DNA from: Burkholderia sp. 9120
GTDB taxonomy: Bacteria > Pseudomonadota > Gammaproteobacteria > Burkholderiales > Burkholderiaceae
Reading direction: 5' to 3'
NCBI RefSeq assembly: GCF_000745015.1
Contig: NZ_JQNA01000001.1
Span: forward strand, 1,612,001-1,676,000
DNA length: 64,000 bases
The first letter of the stretch is position 1, and the number at the start of each line of letters is the position of its first letter. The position numbers and the translations under genes were made by a program. The notes below the pieces were generated by a model that worked only from the letters and a program-made list of their open reading frames with translations, was not told the DNA's origin and ran no database searches. This document shows, piece after piece, positions 39,065 through 46,972 of the stretch.

Positions 39065-39131
39065 CGGGACGTGGCAATTACGTTACAAACTGCTTTTGTC
39101 TTTGTCGGTTGTAAGCAAAAGCAACGTCCCG
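39065..39131. promoter_or_regulatory. Long imperfect palindrome upstream of the LysR gene
   Basis: Concentric inverted repeats: CGGGACGT (39065-39072) with ACGTCCCG (39124-39131), and TTACAA (39083-39088) with TTGTAA (39109-39114). A third pair, GCTTTTG (39092-39098) with CAAAAGC (39116-39122), is off-centre. No T-run follows, so it is unlikely to be a terminator; an operator for the LysR protein is the simplest reading. Confidence 0.5.
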
Positions 39132-39168
39132 CTCAGCGAACCGCCACCGCGCCAGCCCGCTGCCCCGG

Positions 39169-40896
39169 TTAGACCGCCTCCGGCTCATGCAAATTATCGA
39201 GTGACAGCGCGCGGTTTTGCGGGCAGTCCACTCGCCGTGGCGGCGGCGCGCCATGCAGCAAATACTGCGTGACCGGTTCGTCCACGCATGGGTTTCCGGA
39301 TGGATAGCTGCTATGGGAATATGCGTCCTTCAGGTAGAGCAGGCTTGCATTCGGCAAGCCGTCGAACATGCGCAGTGCGCCTTCGGCAGCGGTCATGCCG
39401 TCGAATTCCGCCTGAATCATCACGATCGACGGCGCACGCGCCACTTCGTCGAGAGTCGGCTTGATCGCGGCGGCTTGCGGCGGGTTCCAGAACAGACAGC
39501 TGTAGTTGAGCACGCTGCCACCCAGCACGCCGCTGCCCAATGGATAGCGCTGTGCATAGTCGACGTGTTTGTCGATCCAGAATTGCCGATCCGTACTGAG
39601 CGCGGGTGTGTCGTTGCACATGACAGCGAGGTCCACGGCTTCCTCGGTATCCACCCGCAGCGTGCTTTCCTCACGTGAAGGCAATTGCATCGCCTTGAAG
39701 TAGCGCGGGATCAGCGTCTTCGTTGCGATCTCCAGCGCCATCTCACTCACCGGTGGATGGCTCGAGAAAACGTGATGCCTGGCGAGCGCCAGCACCCGCT
39801 CCTGCGTAGTGCCCGAGTTCTGCTCGAGTATCTGCCGCACCCCCTTCGCCGCCACGAACACCGACACCCCGTCGTCGACATAGCCCGACAACGCGAATAC
39901 CCGCGACTCGCGGAGCGCCGCAACGGTCGCTGCTTTCAGCGCCGGCGAGAAGGCGGTAAAGAGCTGTCCCGTCGCTGCCGGATCGGTGCCCAGGTTGAAG
40001 GTCGTGTCATGGCGTGCCGCATAGGGCCCGACGATCTCGTCGGCGATGCGTTGGGTTGCGGACGGCTGCAACAGAATGCCGCCTTCGGCCCAGGTCCGCG
40101 CGGAAAAGTCCGTGTTGCCGCTCAGCACCATTCGTCCAACCCGATCGGGAAACAGACCCGCATACCAGGCGCCGAGCCACGAGCCGTACGAGTGGCCGAT
40201 GTAATTGAGTTTGGCGTCGCCGGAGATCGCCCGGATCAGATCCATGTCCTGCGCCATTTGCGCCGTGTCGATATACGGCGCGAGTGGATTGTCCTGGCAG
40301 GCCCGCGATTTGAGTTCCACATTGCGCAGCAGCGCATTCACGGTCGACGCGTGGGTGTCGCCGCTCCACAAGACCGCGCTGGGACGTTCGTCCGAGTTGC
40401 AGGTCAGTTGCGTGCTCGAACCCATGCCCCGTGGCGAAAAACCGATCAGATCGTACCGGCTGGCCACTTCCCGTTCGGCCGCGATCCCGCCATTGGCTAT
40501 CTGCGCGGAGAACTGGACGTTGGCCAGAAGGCCATCCGCGCCCGGACCGCCGGGGTTGAACAGGAGCGAGCCGAGGCGCGTGGCGGGATCTTTCGCGGCG
40601 ACCCGCGTTAGCGCGAGCGTAATCGCGCCTTTTTCCGGATCGCCCCAATCCATCGGGGCACGAATGCTCGCGCAACGAAAGCGCGGGTTGTCGGCCAATG
40701 CCGCCCAGGCGGCAGGCAACCGGGTCTTGTCGCAAGGGCGCCAGGCCACCGTCTGATTGAGATACGGTTTCAGTACCGAAGCCCGTTTCTGCGCGGCAGT
40801 GTGTTGCTGCTGCGACTGCGCGGAATCTTCGCCGCCGCACCCGGCCAACGCCAGTGTGGAGACGATCCAGGCGGTTCTTTGTGCGACTGTTTTCAT
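39169..40896 (-). CDS. Exported TAP-like alpha/beta hydrolase (tripeptidyl aminopeptidase family) lipoprotein
   Basis: A 575-residue secreted hydrolase. A signal peptide ends in the lipobox LAGC at about residue 20 (IVSTLALAGC). The core has SLLFNPGGPGADG near 109-121 (oxyanion hole), DLIGFSPRGMGSS near 148-160, and the nucleophile elbow GHSYGSW near 232-238. The catalytic Asp/His are expected in the C-terminal TAP-like part, where QAEFDGMTAAEGA near 496-508 and the AYSHSSYP segment near 526-533 stand. The ATG has GGGAGAG upstream. Members cleave peptides or esters from the N-terminus; the substrate is not known. It is a single gene between LysR and marR. Confidence 0.88.
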   Translation of the reverse strand: MKTVAQRTAWIVSTLALAGCGGEDSAQSQQQHTAAQKRASVLKPYLNQTVAWRPCDKTRLPAAWAALADNPRFRCASIRAPMDWGDPEKGAITLALTRVAAKDPATRLGSLLFNPGGPGADGLLANVQFSAQIANGGIAAEREVASRYDLIGFSPRGMGSSTQLTCNSDERPSAVLWSGDTHASTVNALLRNVELKSRACQDNPLAPYIDTAQMAQDMDLIRAISGDAKLNYIGHSYGSWLGAWYAGLFPDRVGRMVLSGNTDFSARTWAEGGILLQPSATQRIADEIVGPYAARHDTTFNLGTDPAATGQLFTAFSPALKAATVAALRESRVFALSGYVDDGVSVFVAAKGVRQILEQNSGTTQERVLALARHHVFSSHPPVSEMALEIATKTLIPRYFKAMQLPSREESTLRVDTEEAVDLAVMCNDTPALSTDRQFWIDKHVDYAQRYPLGSGVLGGSVLNYSCLFWNPPQAAAIKPTLDEVARAPSIVMIQAEFDGMTAAEGALRMFDGLPNASLLYLKDAYSHSSYPSGNPCVDEPVTQYLLHGAPPPRRVDCPQNRALSLDNLHEPEAV

Positions 40897-41173
40897 CGTT
40901 CACTCTCCCACAGCGATGCCGGTCGACTTGCAAACCGTGCGCAGCGTGCGCGGCGGTTGGCGACGTTGAACGTCCCAGGCTAGCGGCAAACGCGCCAGTC
41001 CTGTGCGGGGACCACAGAGCGTGAAAGATCGGGTGACGCCCGCCTGATCATGTTGGCAGGTCGAAAGCCATTGTCGGCGTGGTTCAAGGTCGCAATGACG
41101 GGTCAATGGCGGGTGTCGGGAGACAGGGGGGATACATGCGGCAGACAGCGGGCGGCGAAGCGCCGCGCTCGAT

Positions 41174-41617
41174 TCAGCGGTCCACCAGACGGCTCAGATT
41201 GCCGCGCACCCGTTGCAGCAGCGCGATCAACTGCTTCGCTTCGTCGTCGCTGAAACCGTCCAGCGCTTCGAGCGCGACCTCGTCGCCGACCTTGCGCGCT
41301 TTGCCGAGCGTGCGCTCGGCCTTCGGCGTCATGCCGACCTGGCGCTCGCGGCGGTCCTGCGGATTGGCGGTCCGCACGATCCAGCCGCCCTCTTCCATCC
41401 GGTCGAGCAAACGGCCCGCCGAGATCGGCGCGACTTCGAGCAGGTCCGCGAGGCGCGCCTGATTGATGTCGCCGTAATGCGCGAGGTAAGCCAGCACGCG
41501 GCACTGCGCGCGCGTCAGATCGACCGATGACTTCGCGAGATCGTCGAAACGCTTGCCGGTCAGACGGCCGACGTCGGAAATCAGAAAGCCGAAGCGCTCA
41601 TCGAGTTGGGTTTTCAT
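41174..41617 (-). CDS. MarR-family repressor
   Basis: A 147-residue dimeric winged-helix regulator. Helix-wing segment: RAQCRVLAYLAHYGDINQARLADLLEVAPISAGRLLDRMEEGGWIVRT near 37-84, wing with DRRERQVGMTPKAERTL near 88-104. The ATG at 41617 gives the usual N-terminus MKTQLDERFGFLISDVGRL. It is divergent from a DHA2 efflux pump with a 12-bp palindrome (41717-41728) in the shared 134-bp region, the standard MarR-controlled pump arrangement. Confidence 0.93.
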   Translation of the reverse strand: MKTQLDERFGFLISDVGRLTGKRFDDLAKSSVDLTRAQCRVLAYLAHYGDINQARLADLLEVAPISAGRLLDRMEEGGWIVRTANPQDRRERQVGMTPKAERTLGKARKVGDEVALEALDGFSDDEAKQLIALLQRVRGNLSRLVDR

Positions 41618-41689
41618 GCGCGGATTATACGAAGCCGCCGCCGTTTCCGCGATTGAAGCCGTGCAATTCAGGCTCCGCATAACTCCCGA

Positions 41690-41728
41690 TTGCGGCGCCT
41701 TTTCCAGCCGATATACTAAGCATGCTTA
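41690..41728 (+). promoter_or_regulatory. Efflux pump promoter with MarR operator
   Basis: TTGCGG (41690-41695), 16 bp, TATACT (41712-41717), overlapped by the perfect palindrome TAAGCATGCTTA (41717-41728) covering the expected start of transcription. This is where MarR would repress. Confidence 0.6.
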
Positions 41729-41751
41729 CTATTCGGCCACGCCACTCATTC

Positions 41752-43290
41752 ATGTCTTCCGACTCCCTGCCGGCCAGCGCCGCCGCGCCACTCAACCGGC
41801 CCATGATCACGATCTCGATCATGCTGGCGACGCTGATTCAAACGCTCGACAGCACGATCGCCAACGTGGCGCTGCCGCATATGCAAGGCACGCTGTCCGC
41901 GTCGCAGGACGAGATCACGTGGGTGCTGACCTCGTACATCGTCGCCGCCGCGATCGCCACGCCGCTCACCGGCTGGCTGTCCGACCGGCTGAGCGTGAAG
42001 CGGCTGCTGATCGTCGCGATCGGCGGCTTCACGGTGTCATCGGCGCTGTGCGGGTTGTCGGAGACGCTCACGCAGATCGTCGCGTCGCGTTTGCTGCAGG
42101 GGGTGTTCGGCGCGTCGCTGGTGCCGCTGTCGCAGTCCATCCTGCTCGACATCAATCCACGCGAAAAGCAGGGCCAGGCGATGGCGGTCTGGGGCATGGG
42201 CGTGATGGTCGGACCGATTCTCGGGCCGACGCTCGGCGGCTGGCTCACCGACAGCTACAACTGGCGCTGGGTGTTTTTCATCAACGTGCCGATCGGCGCA
42301 TTCGCGCTGTTCGGCGTCGCGACCTTTCTGCCCACGCGCGCGCCGAAACCCGACGCGAAGTTCGACGCCTTCGGCTTCGTCACACTCGGCCTGGCGATCG
42401 GCGGATTGCAGGCCATGCTCGATCGCGGCGAGCAACTCGACTGGTTCGGCTCGCACGAGATCGTGATCGAGGCGTTGGTCGCGGCGATCGCGTTCGCGTT
42501 TTTTCTCGTGCATACGGCCACGGTCGGCAAGAAGTCGTTCTTCAAATACGAGTTGCTGAAAGACCCGAACTTCGCCACCGGCACGTTTTTCATTTTCGTG
42601 ATCGGCGCGGTGATGTACGCCACGCGCGCGTTGCTGCCGCCGATGCTGCAGAACCTGATGAATTATCCGGTCGCGACCACCGGCCTCGTCACCGCGCCGA
42701 GCGGCGCCGGCACGATGGTCGCGATGCTGTTCGCCGGGCGCTTGCTGAAGCGGATCGATGCGCGGTTGTTGCTGCTCGCCGGCTTCCTGATCTCCGCGTT
42801 CGCGCTGTGGCAGATGATGCATTACACGATCGTGCTGTCGGAGTCGGATATCGTCTGGCCGGGGGTGATTCAGGGCTTCGGACTCGGACTCGTGTTCGTG
42901 CCGCTGAGTGCGTTGACCTTCTCGACGCTCACGCCCGAACTGCGCGCAGACGGCACCGCGACGTATAGCCTGATGCGCAATATCGGCAGCAGTATCGGCA
43001 TTTCGATCGTGCAGACGCTGATGACGCGCAACACTCAGGTCTCGCACGCGGATCTCGCAGCGAACGTCACGCTGTTCAATCCGGCGATGCAGCCCATGCT
43101 CGCGAGCGGCTCGAATTACGACATGGCGGCGTTGAACGTGTCGATCACGCAGCAGGCGTCGATGATTGCGTATCTGAACGACTTCAAGCTGATGTTCGTG
43201 GCGACGCTGCTGGTGATTCCGCTGCTGTTGCTGATCCGGCCTGCGCATAAGGCGCCGGATGCGTCGGTCGCGCATGCGGCGATGGATTAG
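41752..43290 (+). CDS. DHA2-family drug:H+ antiporter (EmrB-type)
   Basis: A 512-residue, 14-helix MFS exporter. Seen: ATLIQTLDSTIANVALPHMQGTL near 24-46 (the DHA2 motif D), WLSDRLSVKRLL (motif A) near 82-93, and motif C-like GPILGPTLGGWLTDSYNWRW near 157-176. It probably exports toxic organics with proton influx, and may work with an outer-membrane factor absent here. I chose ATG 41752 because the earlier ATG at 41722 overlaps the palindrome at the promoter; the latter would add 10 residues. It is divergent from marR. Confidence 0.9.
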   Translation: MSSDSLPASAAAPLNRPMITISIMLATLIQTLDSTIANVALPHMQGTLSASQDEITWVLTSYIVAAAIATPLTGWLSDRLSVKRLLIVAIGGFTVSSALCGLSETLTQIVASRLLQGVFGASLVPLSQSILLDINPREKQGQAMAVWGMGVMVGPILGPTLGGWLTDSYNWRWVFFINVPIGAFALFGVATFLPTRAPKPDAKFDAFGFVTLGLAIGGLQAMLDRGEQLDWFGSHEIVIEALVAAIAFAFFLVHTATVGKKSFFKYELLKDPNFATGTFFIFVIGAVMYATRALLPPMLQNLMNYPVATTGLVTAPSGAGTMVAMLFAGRLLKRIDARLLLLAGFLISAFALWQMMHYTIVLSESDIVWPGVIQGFGLGLVFVPLSALTFSTLTPELRADGTATYSLMRNIGSSIGISIVQTLMTRNTQVSHADLAANVTLFNPAMQPMLASGSNYDMAALNVSITQQASMIAYLNDFKLMFVATLLVIPLLLLIRPAHKAPDASVAHAAMD

Positions 43291-43391
43291 CTTTGACGGC
43301 AAGCCTCGACTAGTCCGGACGGACGATGTGCGGCGCGGCGGCGACTTCAGAATGAGGCGGTCGCGAGCCACCCACGCCATCGTCATCGTCC

Positions 43392-44714
43392 ATGAGTGCT
43401 GCCCCGAATCATCCGAGTCCTCCGAGTCCCTTCAGCCCGCTTCGCATCGGGCCTGTCACGCTGCGCAACCGCCTGATCAAATCGGCCACCAATGAAGGCA
43501 TGACGCCCGGCGGCGTACCGTCGCGGATGCTCGTCCAACTGCACGAACGCATCGCGGCGGGCGGCGCCGCGATGACGACCGTCGCGTATTGCGCGGTCAG
43601 CGCCGACGGCCGCACGTTCGTCGATCAGGCACAACTGACGCGCGCGACGGTCGCGCCGTTACGCGCGCTGACCGATGCGGTGCATCGTCACGGCGCCGCG
43701 GCCTGCGCGCAGATCACGCACGGCGGCTGCTTCACGTTCTTGCCGGAGCTATCGACACGCCGGCCGCTCAGCGCATCGGGCGGCTTCAACAAAGTCGGTC
43801 TGATGAGCGGTCGCTTCTTCAAACAGGCAATGACCGAACGCGACATGGACGCCTATGCGCAGCAATTTGCGCAGGCGGCACGCGTCGCGCGCGAAGCGGG
43901 TTTCGACGCGGTCGAGATTCATATGGGCCATGGCTATCTGTTGAGCCAGTTCCTGTCGCCGCTTTATAACCATCGACGCGACGCGTACGGCGGCTCGCCC
44001 GAAGAGCGCGCCCGCTTTCCGCGCCAGGTGTTGCGCGCGGTGCTCGACGCGGTCGGCCGGCATATGGCGGTGTTGTGCAAGATCGGCGTGACCGAAGGCG
44101 TGAAAGGCGGTGGCACCGCCGACGACGCCGCCACGATCGCCCGCCTCCTCGAAACCGACGGCGCGCACATGCTGGTGCTGAGCGGCGGGATGAATGTGGA
44201 ATCGGTGTGGCAATTGTTCGGCAGCCCGATGCCGGCCGAAGCGCGCGCGAACGTCTCGAACCCAATCGTGCGATGCGCGATGTCGCTGCAAAAACTGACC
44301 GAGCCGAAATTCGACGGCTTCAGGGAGATGTACTTCCTCGAACATTCGCGCAAGGTGCGGGAAGCGGTGCGGATGCCGCTGGCTTATCTCGGCGGTGTGC
44401 GGTCGCTGGCGAATGTCGAACTGGCGATGCGGGAAGGTTTCGAAGCGGTCGCGATGGCGCGTGCGCTGGTGTTCGATCCAAGGTTTGCCGGGCAGTTGCG
44501 CTCGCAAGCGGAGCGAGCGGCGGCTCAATCAACTCAATCAACTCAATCAACTCAATCAACTCAATCAACTCAATCAAAAGCGGCACAGGCGCCAGCGCAG
44601 TCGGGCTGCACGTCGTGCAATCGCTGCGTGGTGATGATGTACACGCCGGGTGGCACGTCGTGCGCGCTGCAACCGCCCAACGACGCGGAGTTGAACCGCA
44701 TCGCGGCGGCTTAA
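43392..44714 (+). CDS. Old-yellow-enzyme-like NADH:flavin oxidoreductase with C-terminal Fe-S motif
   Basis: A 440-residue FMN TIM-barrel oxidoreductase of the 2,4-dienoyl-CoA reductase/TMADH side of the family. The barrel (1-370) shows RNRLIKSATNEGMTPGG near 23-39, AQITHGGC near 102-109, DAVEIHMGHGYLLSQFLSPLYNHR near 173-196 with the family's active-site His and Asn/His pair, and YLGGVRSL near 332-339. A run of QST repeats (378-395) leads to Cys residues spaced C-x2-C-x2-C-x11-C (about 406-424), like the Fe4S4 site in this family. The usual C-terminal FAD/NAD domain is absent. Substrate unknown. Confidence 0.85.
   Translation: MSAAPNHPSPPSPFSPLRIGPVTLRNRLIKSATNEGMTPGGVPSRMLVQLHERIAAGGAAMTTVAYCAVSADGRTFVDQAQLTRATVAPLRALTDAVHRHGAAACAQITHGGCFTFLPELSTRRPLSASGGFNKVGLMSGRFFKQAMTERDMDAYAQQFAQAARVAREAGFDAVEIHMGHGYLLSQFLSPLYNHRRDAYGGSPEERARFPRQVLRAVLDAVGRHMAVLCKIGVTEGVKGGGTADDAATIARLLETDGAHMLVLSGGMNVESVWQLFGSPMPAEARANVSNPIVRCAMSLQKLTEPKFDGFREMYFLEHSRKVREAVRMPLAYLGGVRSLANVELAMREGFEAVAMARALVFDPRFAGQLRSQAERAAAQSTQSTQSTQSTQSTQSKAAQAPAQSGCTSCNRCVVMMYTPGGTSCALQPPNDAELNRIAAA
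44524..44577 (+). repeat. 9-bp tandem repeat CTCAATCAA x6, inside the oxidoreductase gene
   Basis: Six exact copies of CTCAATCAA in frame encode a Gln-Ser-Thr repeat in the linker before the Cys motif. The AT-rich unit contrasts with the GC-rich gene. In-frame copy changes would alter linker length only. Confidence 0.95.
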
Positions 44715-44819
44715 ACGCGAGCGGGTGGCGGACCCGCGACACCGCTGCCAGTCGCAGCACCCGCAACACCGACTGCCTGCGTCATTCGCCGCAAAGCTCG
44801 CCGCGGCAAACCACCCACC

Positions 44820-45584
44820 CTAGCCTTCGATCCGCCCTCTCGTCACGCCCAGCAACCCCGCCATCGCCGCGCGCGCCGCGTCGGCGTCGCGCTCGCGAAT
44901 CGCTTCGAACACGGCGGTATGCTCACCGAGCGACGCGTTGAACACGTCCGCGCGTTTCGCATTCAGCCGCAACTGCGCCTCCAACGTTCGCTCGATCAAC
45001 GTGCCCAACGGAATCAGCAATTCGTTACTGCACGCGCTCAGCACGCTCAGATGAAACTGCAGATCGGCCCGCACCCATTCGTCGACATTGCGCGCCGCCA
45101 CCATCGCTCCATGCGCCGCGGCCAGCACATAAAACGTGTCTTCCGTGTGTGAAGCCGCCGCCAGAGCCGCGGCATACGGTTCGATCATCTCGCGCATTTC
45201 CTGCAGCTTGAGCGCGAACGCCATCGGCTCGGCGACGCGCGAGTACCAGTCGAGCACGTCGACATCGAGCAGATTCCACGCCTGTTTGGGCCGCACGCGC
45301 GTGCCCACCCGCGGCCGCGATTCGATCAGCCCTTTCGACGTCAGCGTGCGCAGCGCCTCGCGCAACACCGTGCGACTCACGCCGAACGTCTCCATCAACT
45401 CCGCTTCGCGCGGCAGGATCGAATCGGGCGCGTAGTCGCCGCGCAGAATCGCGGTCGCCAGCAGATGGGCGACGCGCCCATGCAGATCGTGCTGAATAGC
45501 TTTCTCCCAGCAGCCTCGCGGCGTTATTGATATCGGAACTGAGGCAACCCAGGCCGGAACGAGCGCGATTATCGGGCATCTCAA
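44820..45584 (-). CDS. FadR-family GntR regulator, probably of galactonate genes
   Basis: A regulator of about 230-254 residues. The wHTH has LPREAELMETFGVSRTVLREALRTLTSKGLIESRPRVGTRV near 57-97 and a C-terminal all-helical FCD domain with DLQFHLSVLSACSN near 170-183. It is divergent from dgoD, with an 18-bp perfect palindrome in between, consistent with control of galactonate catabolism. The start is unclear: the only standard start codon before the wHTH is a TTG at 45584 without a ribosome site; the next parts of the frame have no ATG until the FCD domain. A small start-site change or an unusual start codon is possible. Confidence 0.85.
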   Translation of the reverse strand: MRCPIIALVPAWVASVPISITPRGCWEKAIQHDLHGRVAHLLATAILRGDYAPDSILPREAELMETFGVSRTVLREALRTLTSKGLIESRPRVGTRVRPKQAWNLLDVDVLDWYSRVAEPMAFALKLQEMREMIEPYAAALAAASHTEDTFYVLAAAHGAMVAARNVDEWVRADLQFHLSVLSACSNELLIPLGTLIERTLEAQLRLNAKRADVFNASLGEHTAVFEAIRERDADAARAAMAGLLGVTRGRIEG

Positions 45585-45648
45585 CCTGCAGACCCATGCT
45601 TCGGCAGCTTGCCCGCCGTGACCGCCATCCGATCACTATCTGGCGAAT

Positions 45649-45690
45649 AGTACTATTAATAGTACTTAAACATGCTTTTGTTGTAGCATG
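45649..45690. promoter_or_regulatory. Regulator binding sites in the dgo intergenic region
   Basis: A perfect 18-bp palindrome AGTACTATTAATAGTACT (45649-45666) is followed by a second inverted repeat ACATGCT-N8-AGCATGT (45670-45691). The first has two GTAC half-sites like FadR-type GntR operators. They lie 50-90 bp before the dgoD ATG and are likely targets of the divergent regulator. Confidence 0.7.
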
Positions 45691-45740
45691 TGAATCCTCG
45701 AAATGTTCGCAGGCGCCCAAGCCGCAAGGAGACTCGCACC

Positions 45741-46889
45741 ATGAAAATCACCAAGCTCGAAACCTTCATCGTCCCGCCGCGCTGGTGTTTCCTGAAGATC
45801 GAAACCGACGAAGGTATCGTCGGCTGGGGCGAGCCGGTGGTCGAAGGGCGCGCGCACACGGTCGCGGCGGCGGTGGAAGAACTGGCCGACTATCTGATCG
45901 GCAAAGACCCGCTGCTGATCGAGGACCATTGGCAGGTCATGTACCGCGCGGGCTTCTATCGCGGCGGCCCGATCACCATGAGCGCGATTGCCGGCGTCGA
46001 CCAGGCGCTGTGGGACATCAAGGGCAAGCATCACGGCGTGCCGATTCATGCGCTGCTCGGCGGCCAGGTGCGCGACAAGATCAAGGTGTATTCGTGGATC
46101 GGCGGCGACCGTCCGAGCGACGTCGCGAATAACGCGCGCGCCGTGGTCGAACGCGGCTTCAAGGCGGTCAAGATGAACGGCTCGGAAGAGCTGCAGATCA
46201 TCGACACCTTCGACAAGGTGCAAGGCGTGATCAACAACGTCGCGGCCGTGCGCGAGGCGGTCGGGCCGAACATCGGCATCGGCGTGGACTTCCACGGCCG
46301 CGTGCACAAGCCGATGGCGAAGGTGCTGGCGAAAGAACTCGACCCGTACAAGCTGCTCTTCATCGAAGAGCCGGTGCTGTCGGAAAACGCCGAGGCGCTG
46401 CGCGACATCGTCAATCAGACCAACACGCCGATCGCGCTCGGCGAGCGCCTGTATTCGCGCTGGGACTTCAAGCACATTCTGTCGGGCGGCTACGTCGACA
46501 TCATTCAGCCGGACGCGTCGCACGCGGGCGGGATTACCGAGTGCCGCAAGATCGCGTCGATGGCCGAAGCGTACGACGTCGCGCTCGCACTGCATTGCCC
46601 GCTCGGCCCGATCGCGCTGGCCACCTGCCTGCAGATCGACGCGGTGAGCTACAACGCGTTCATCCAGGAACAAAGCCTGGGGATTCACTACAACCAGGGC
46701 AACGACCTGCTCGACTACATCAAGAATCCGGAAGTCTTCAAGTACGAAGACGGCTTCGTGTCGATTCCGCAGGGCCCGGGTCTGGGCATCGAGGTCAACG
46801 AAGAGAAGGTGCGCGAGATGGCGAAGGTCGGCCACCGCTGGCGCAATCCGGTGTGGCGCCATGAGGACGGCAGCGTCGCCGAGTGGTAA
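45741..46889 (+). CDS. dgoD: D-galactonate dehydratase (enolase superfamily)
   Basis: Dehydrates D-galactonate to 2-keto-3-deoxygalactonate. The 382-residue length equals that of E. coli DgoD. The N-terminal capping domain starts [15 protein letters not shown]; metal ligands are in GIGVDFHGR near 179-187, FIEEP near 208-212 and ALGERLY near 232-238, in the mandelate-racemase subgroup order. The HIS segment [12 protein letters not shown] appears as [10 protein letters not shown] near 281-290. Ribosome site AAGGAG is 8 bp before the ATG. A GntR regulator is divergent and an ACS-family transporter follows. Confidence 0.93.
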   Translation: MKITKLETFIVPPRWCFLKIETDEGIVGWGEPVVEGRAHTVAAAVEELADYLIGKDPLLIEDHWQVMYRAGFYRGGPITMSAIAGVDQALWDIKGKHHGVPIHALLGGQVRDKIKVYSWIGGDRPSDVANNARAVVERGFKAVKMNGSEELQIIDTFDKVQGVINNVAAVREAVGPNIGIGVDFHGRVHKPMAKVLAKELDPYKLLFIEEPVLSENAEALRDIVNQTNTPIALGERLYSRWDFKHILSGGYVDIIQPDASHAGGITECRKIASMAEAYDVALALHCPLGPIALATCLQIDAVSYNAFIQEQSLGIHYNQGNDLLDYIKNPEVFKYEDGFVSIPQGPGLGIEVNEEKVREMAKVGHRWRNPVWRHEDGSVAEW

Positions 46890-46900
46890 ATGCGTGAATG

Positions 46901-46925
46901 AACGCCGCCCTCGGGCGGCGTTTTG
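46901..46925 (+). terminator. Terminator between dgoD and the transporter
   Basis: Perfect 10-bp inverted repeat AACGCCGCCC (46901-46910) with GGGCGGCGTT (46913-46922), followed by TTGC. It sits 12 bp after dgoD and 47 bp before the transporter start, so it may only weaken transcription into the transporter. It argues against starting the transporter at the ATG inside this hairpin. Confidence 0.7.
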
Positions 46926-46972
46926 CTTTGCGCTTTCGGTGTGCAATAAAAACCAACCCGAGGACACCCTCA

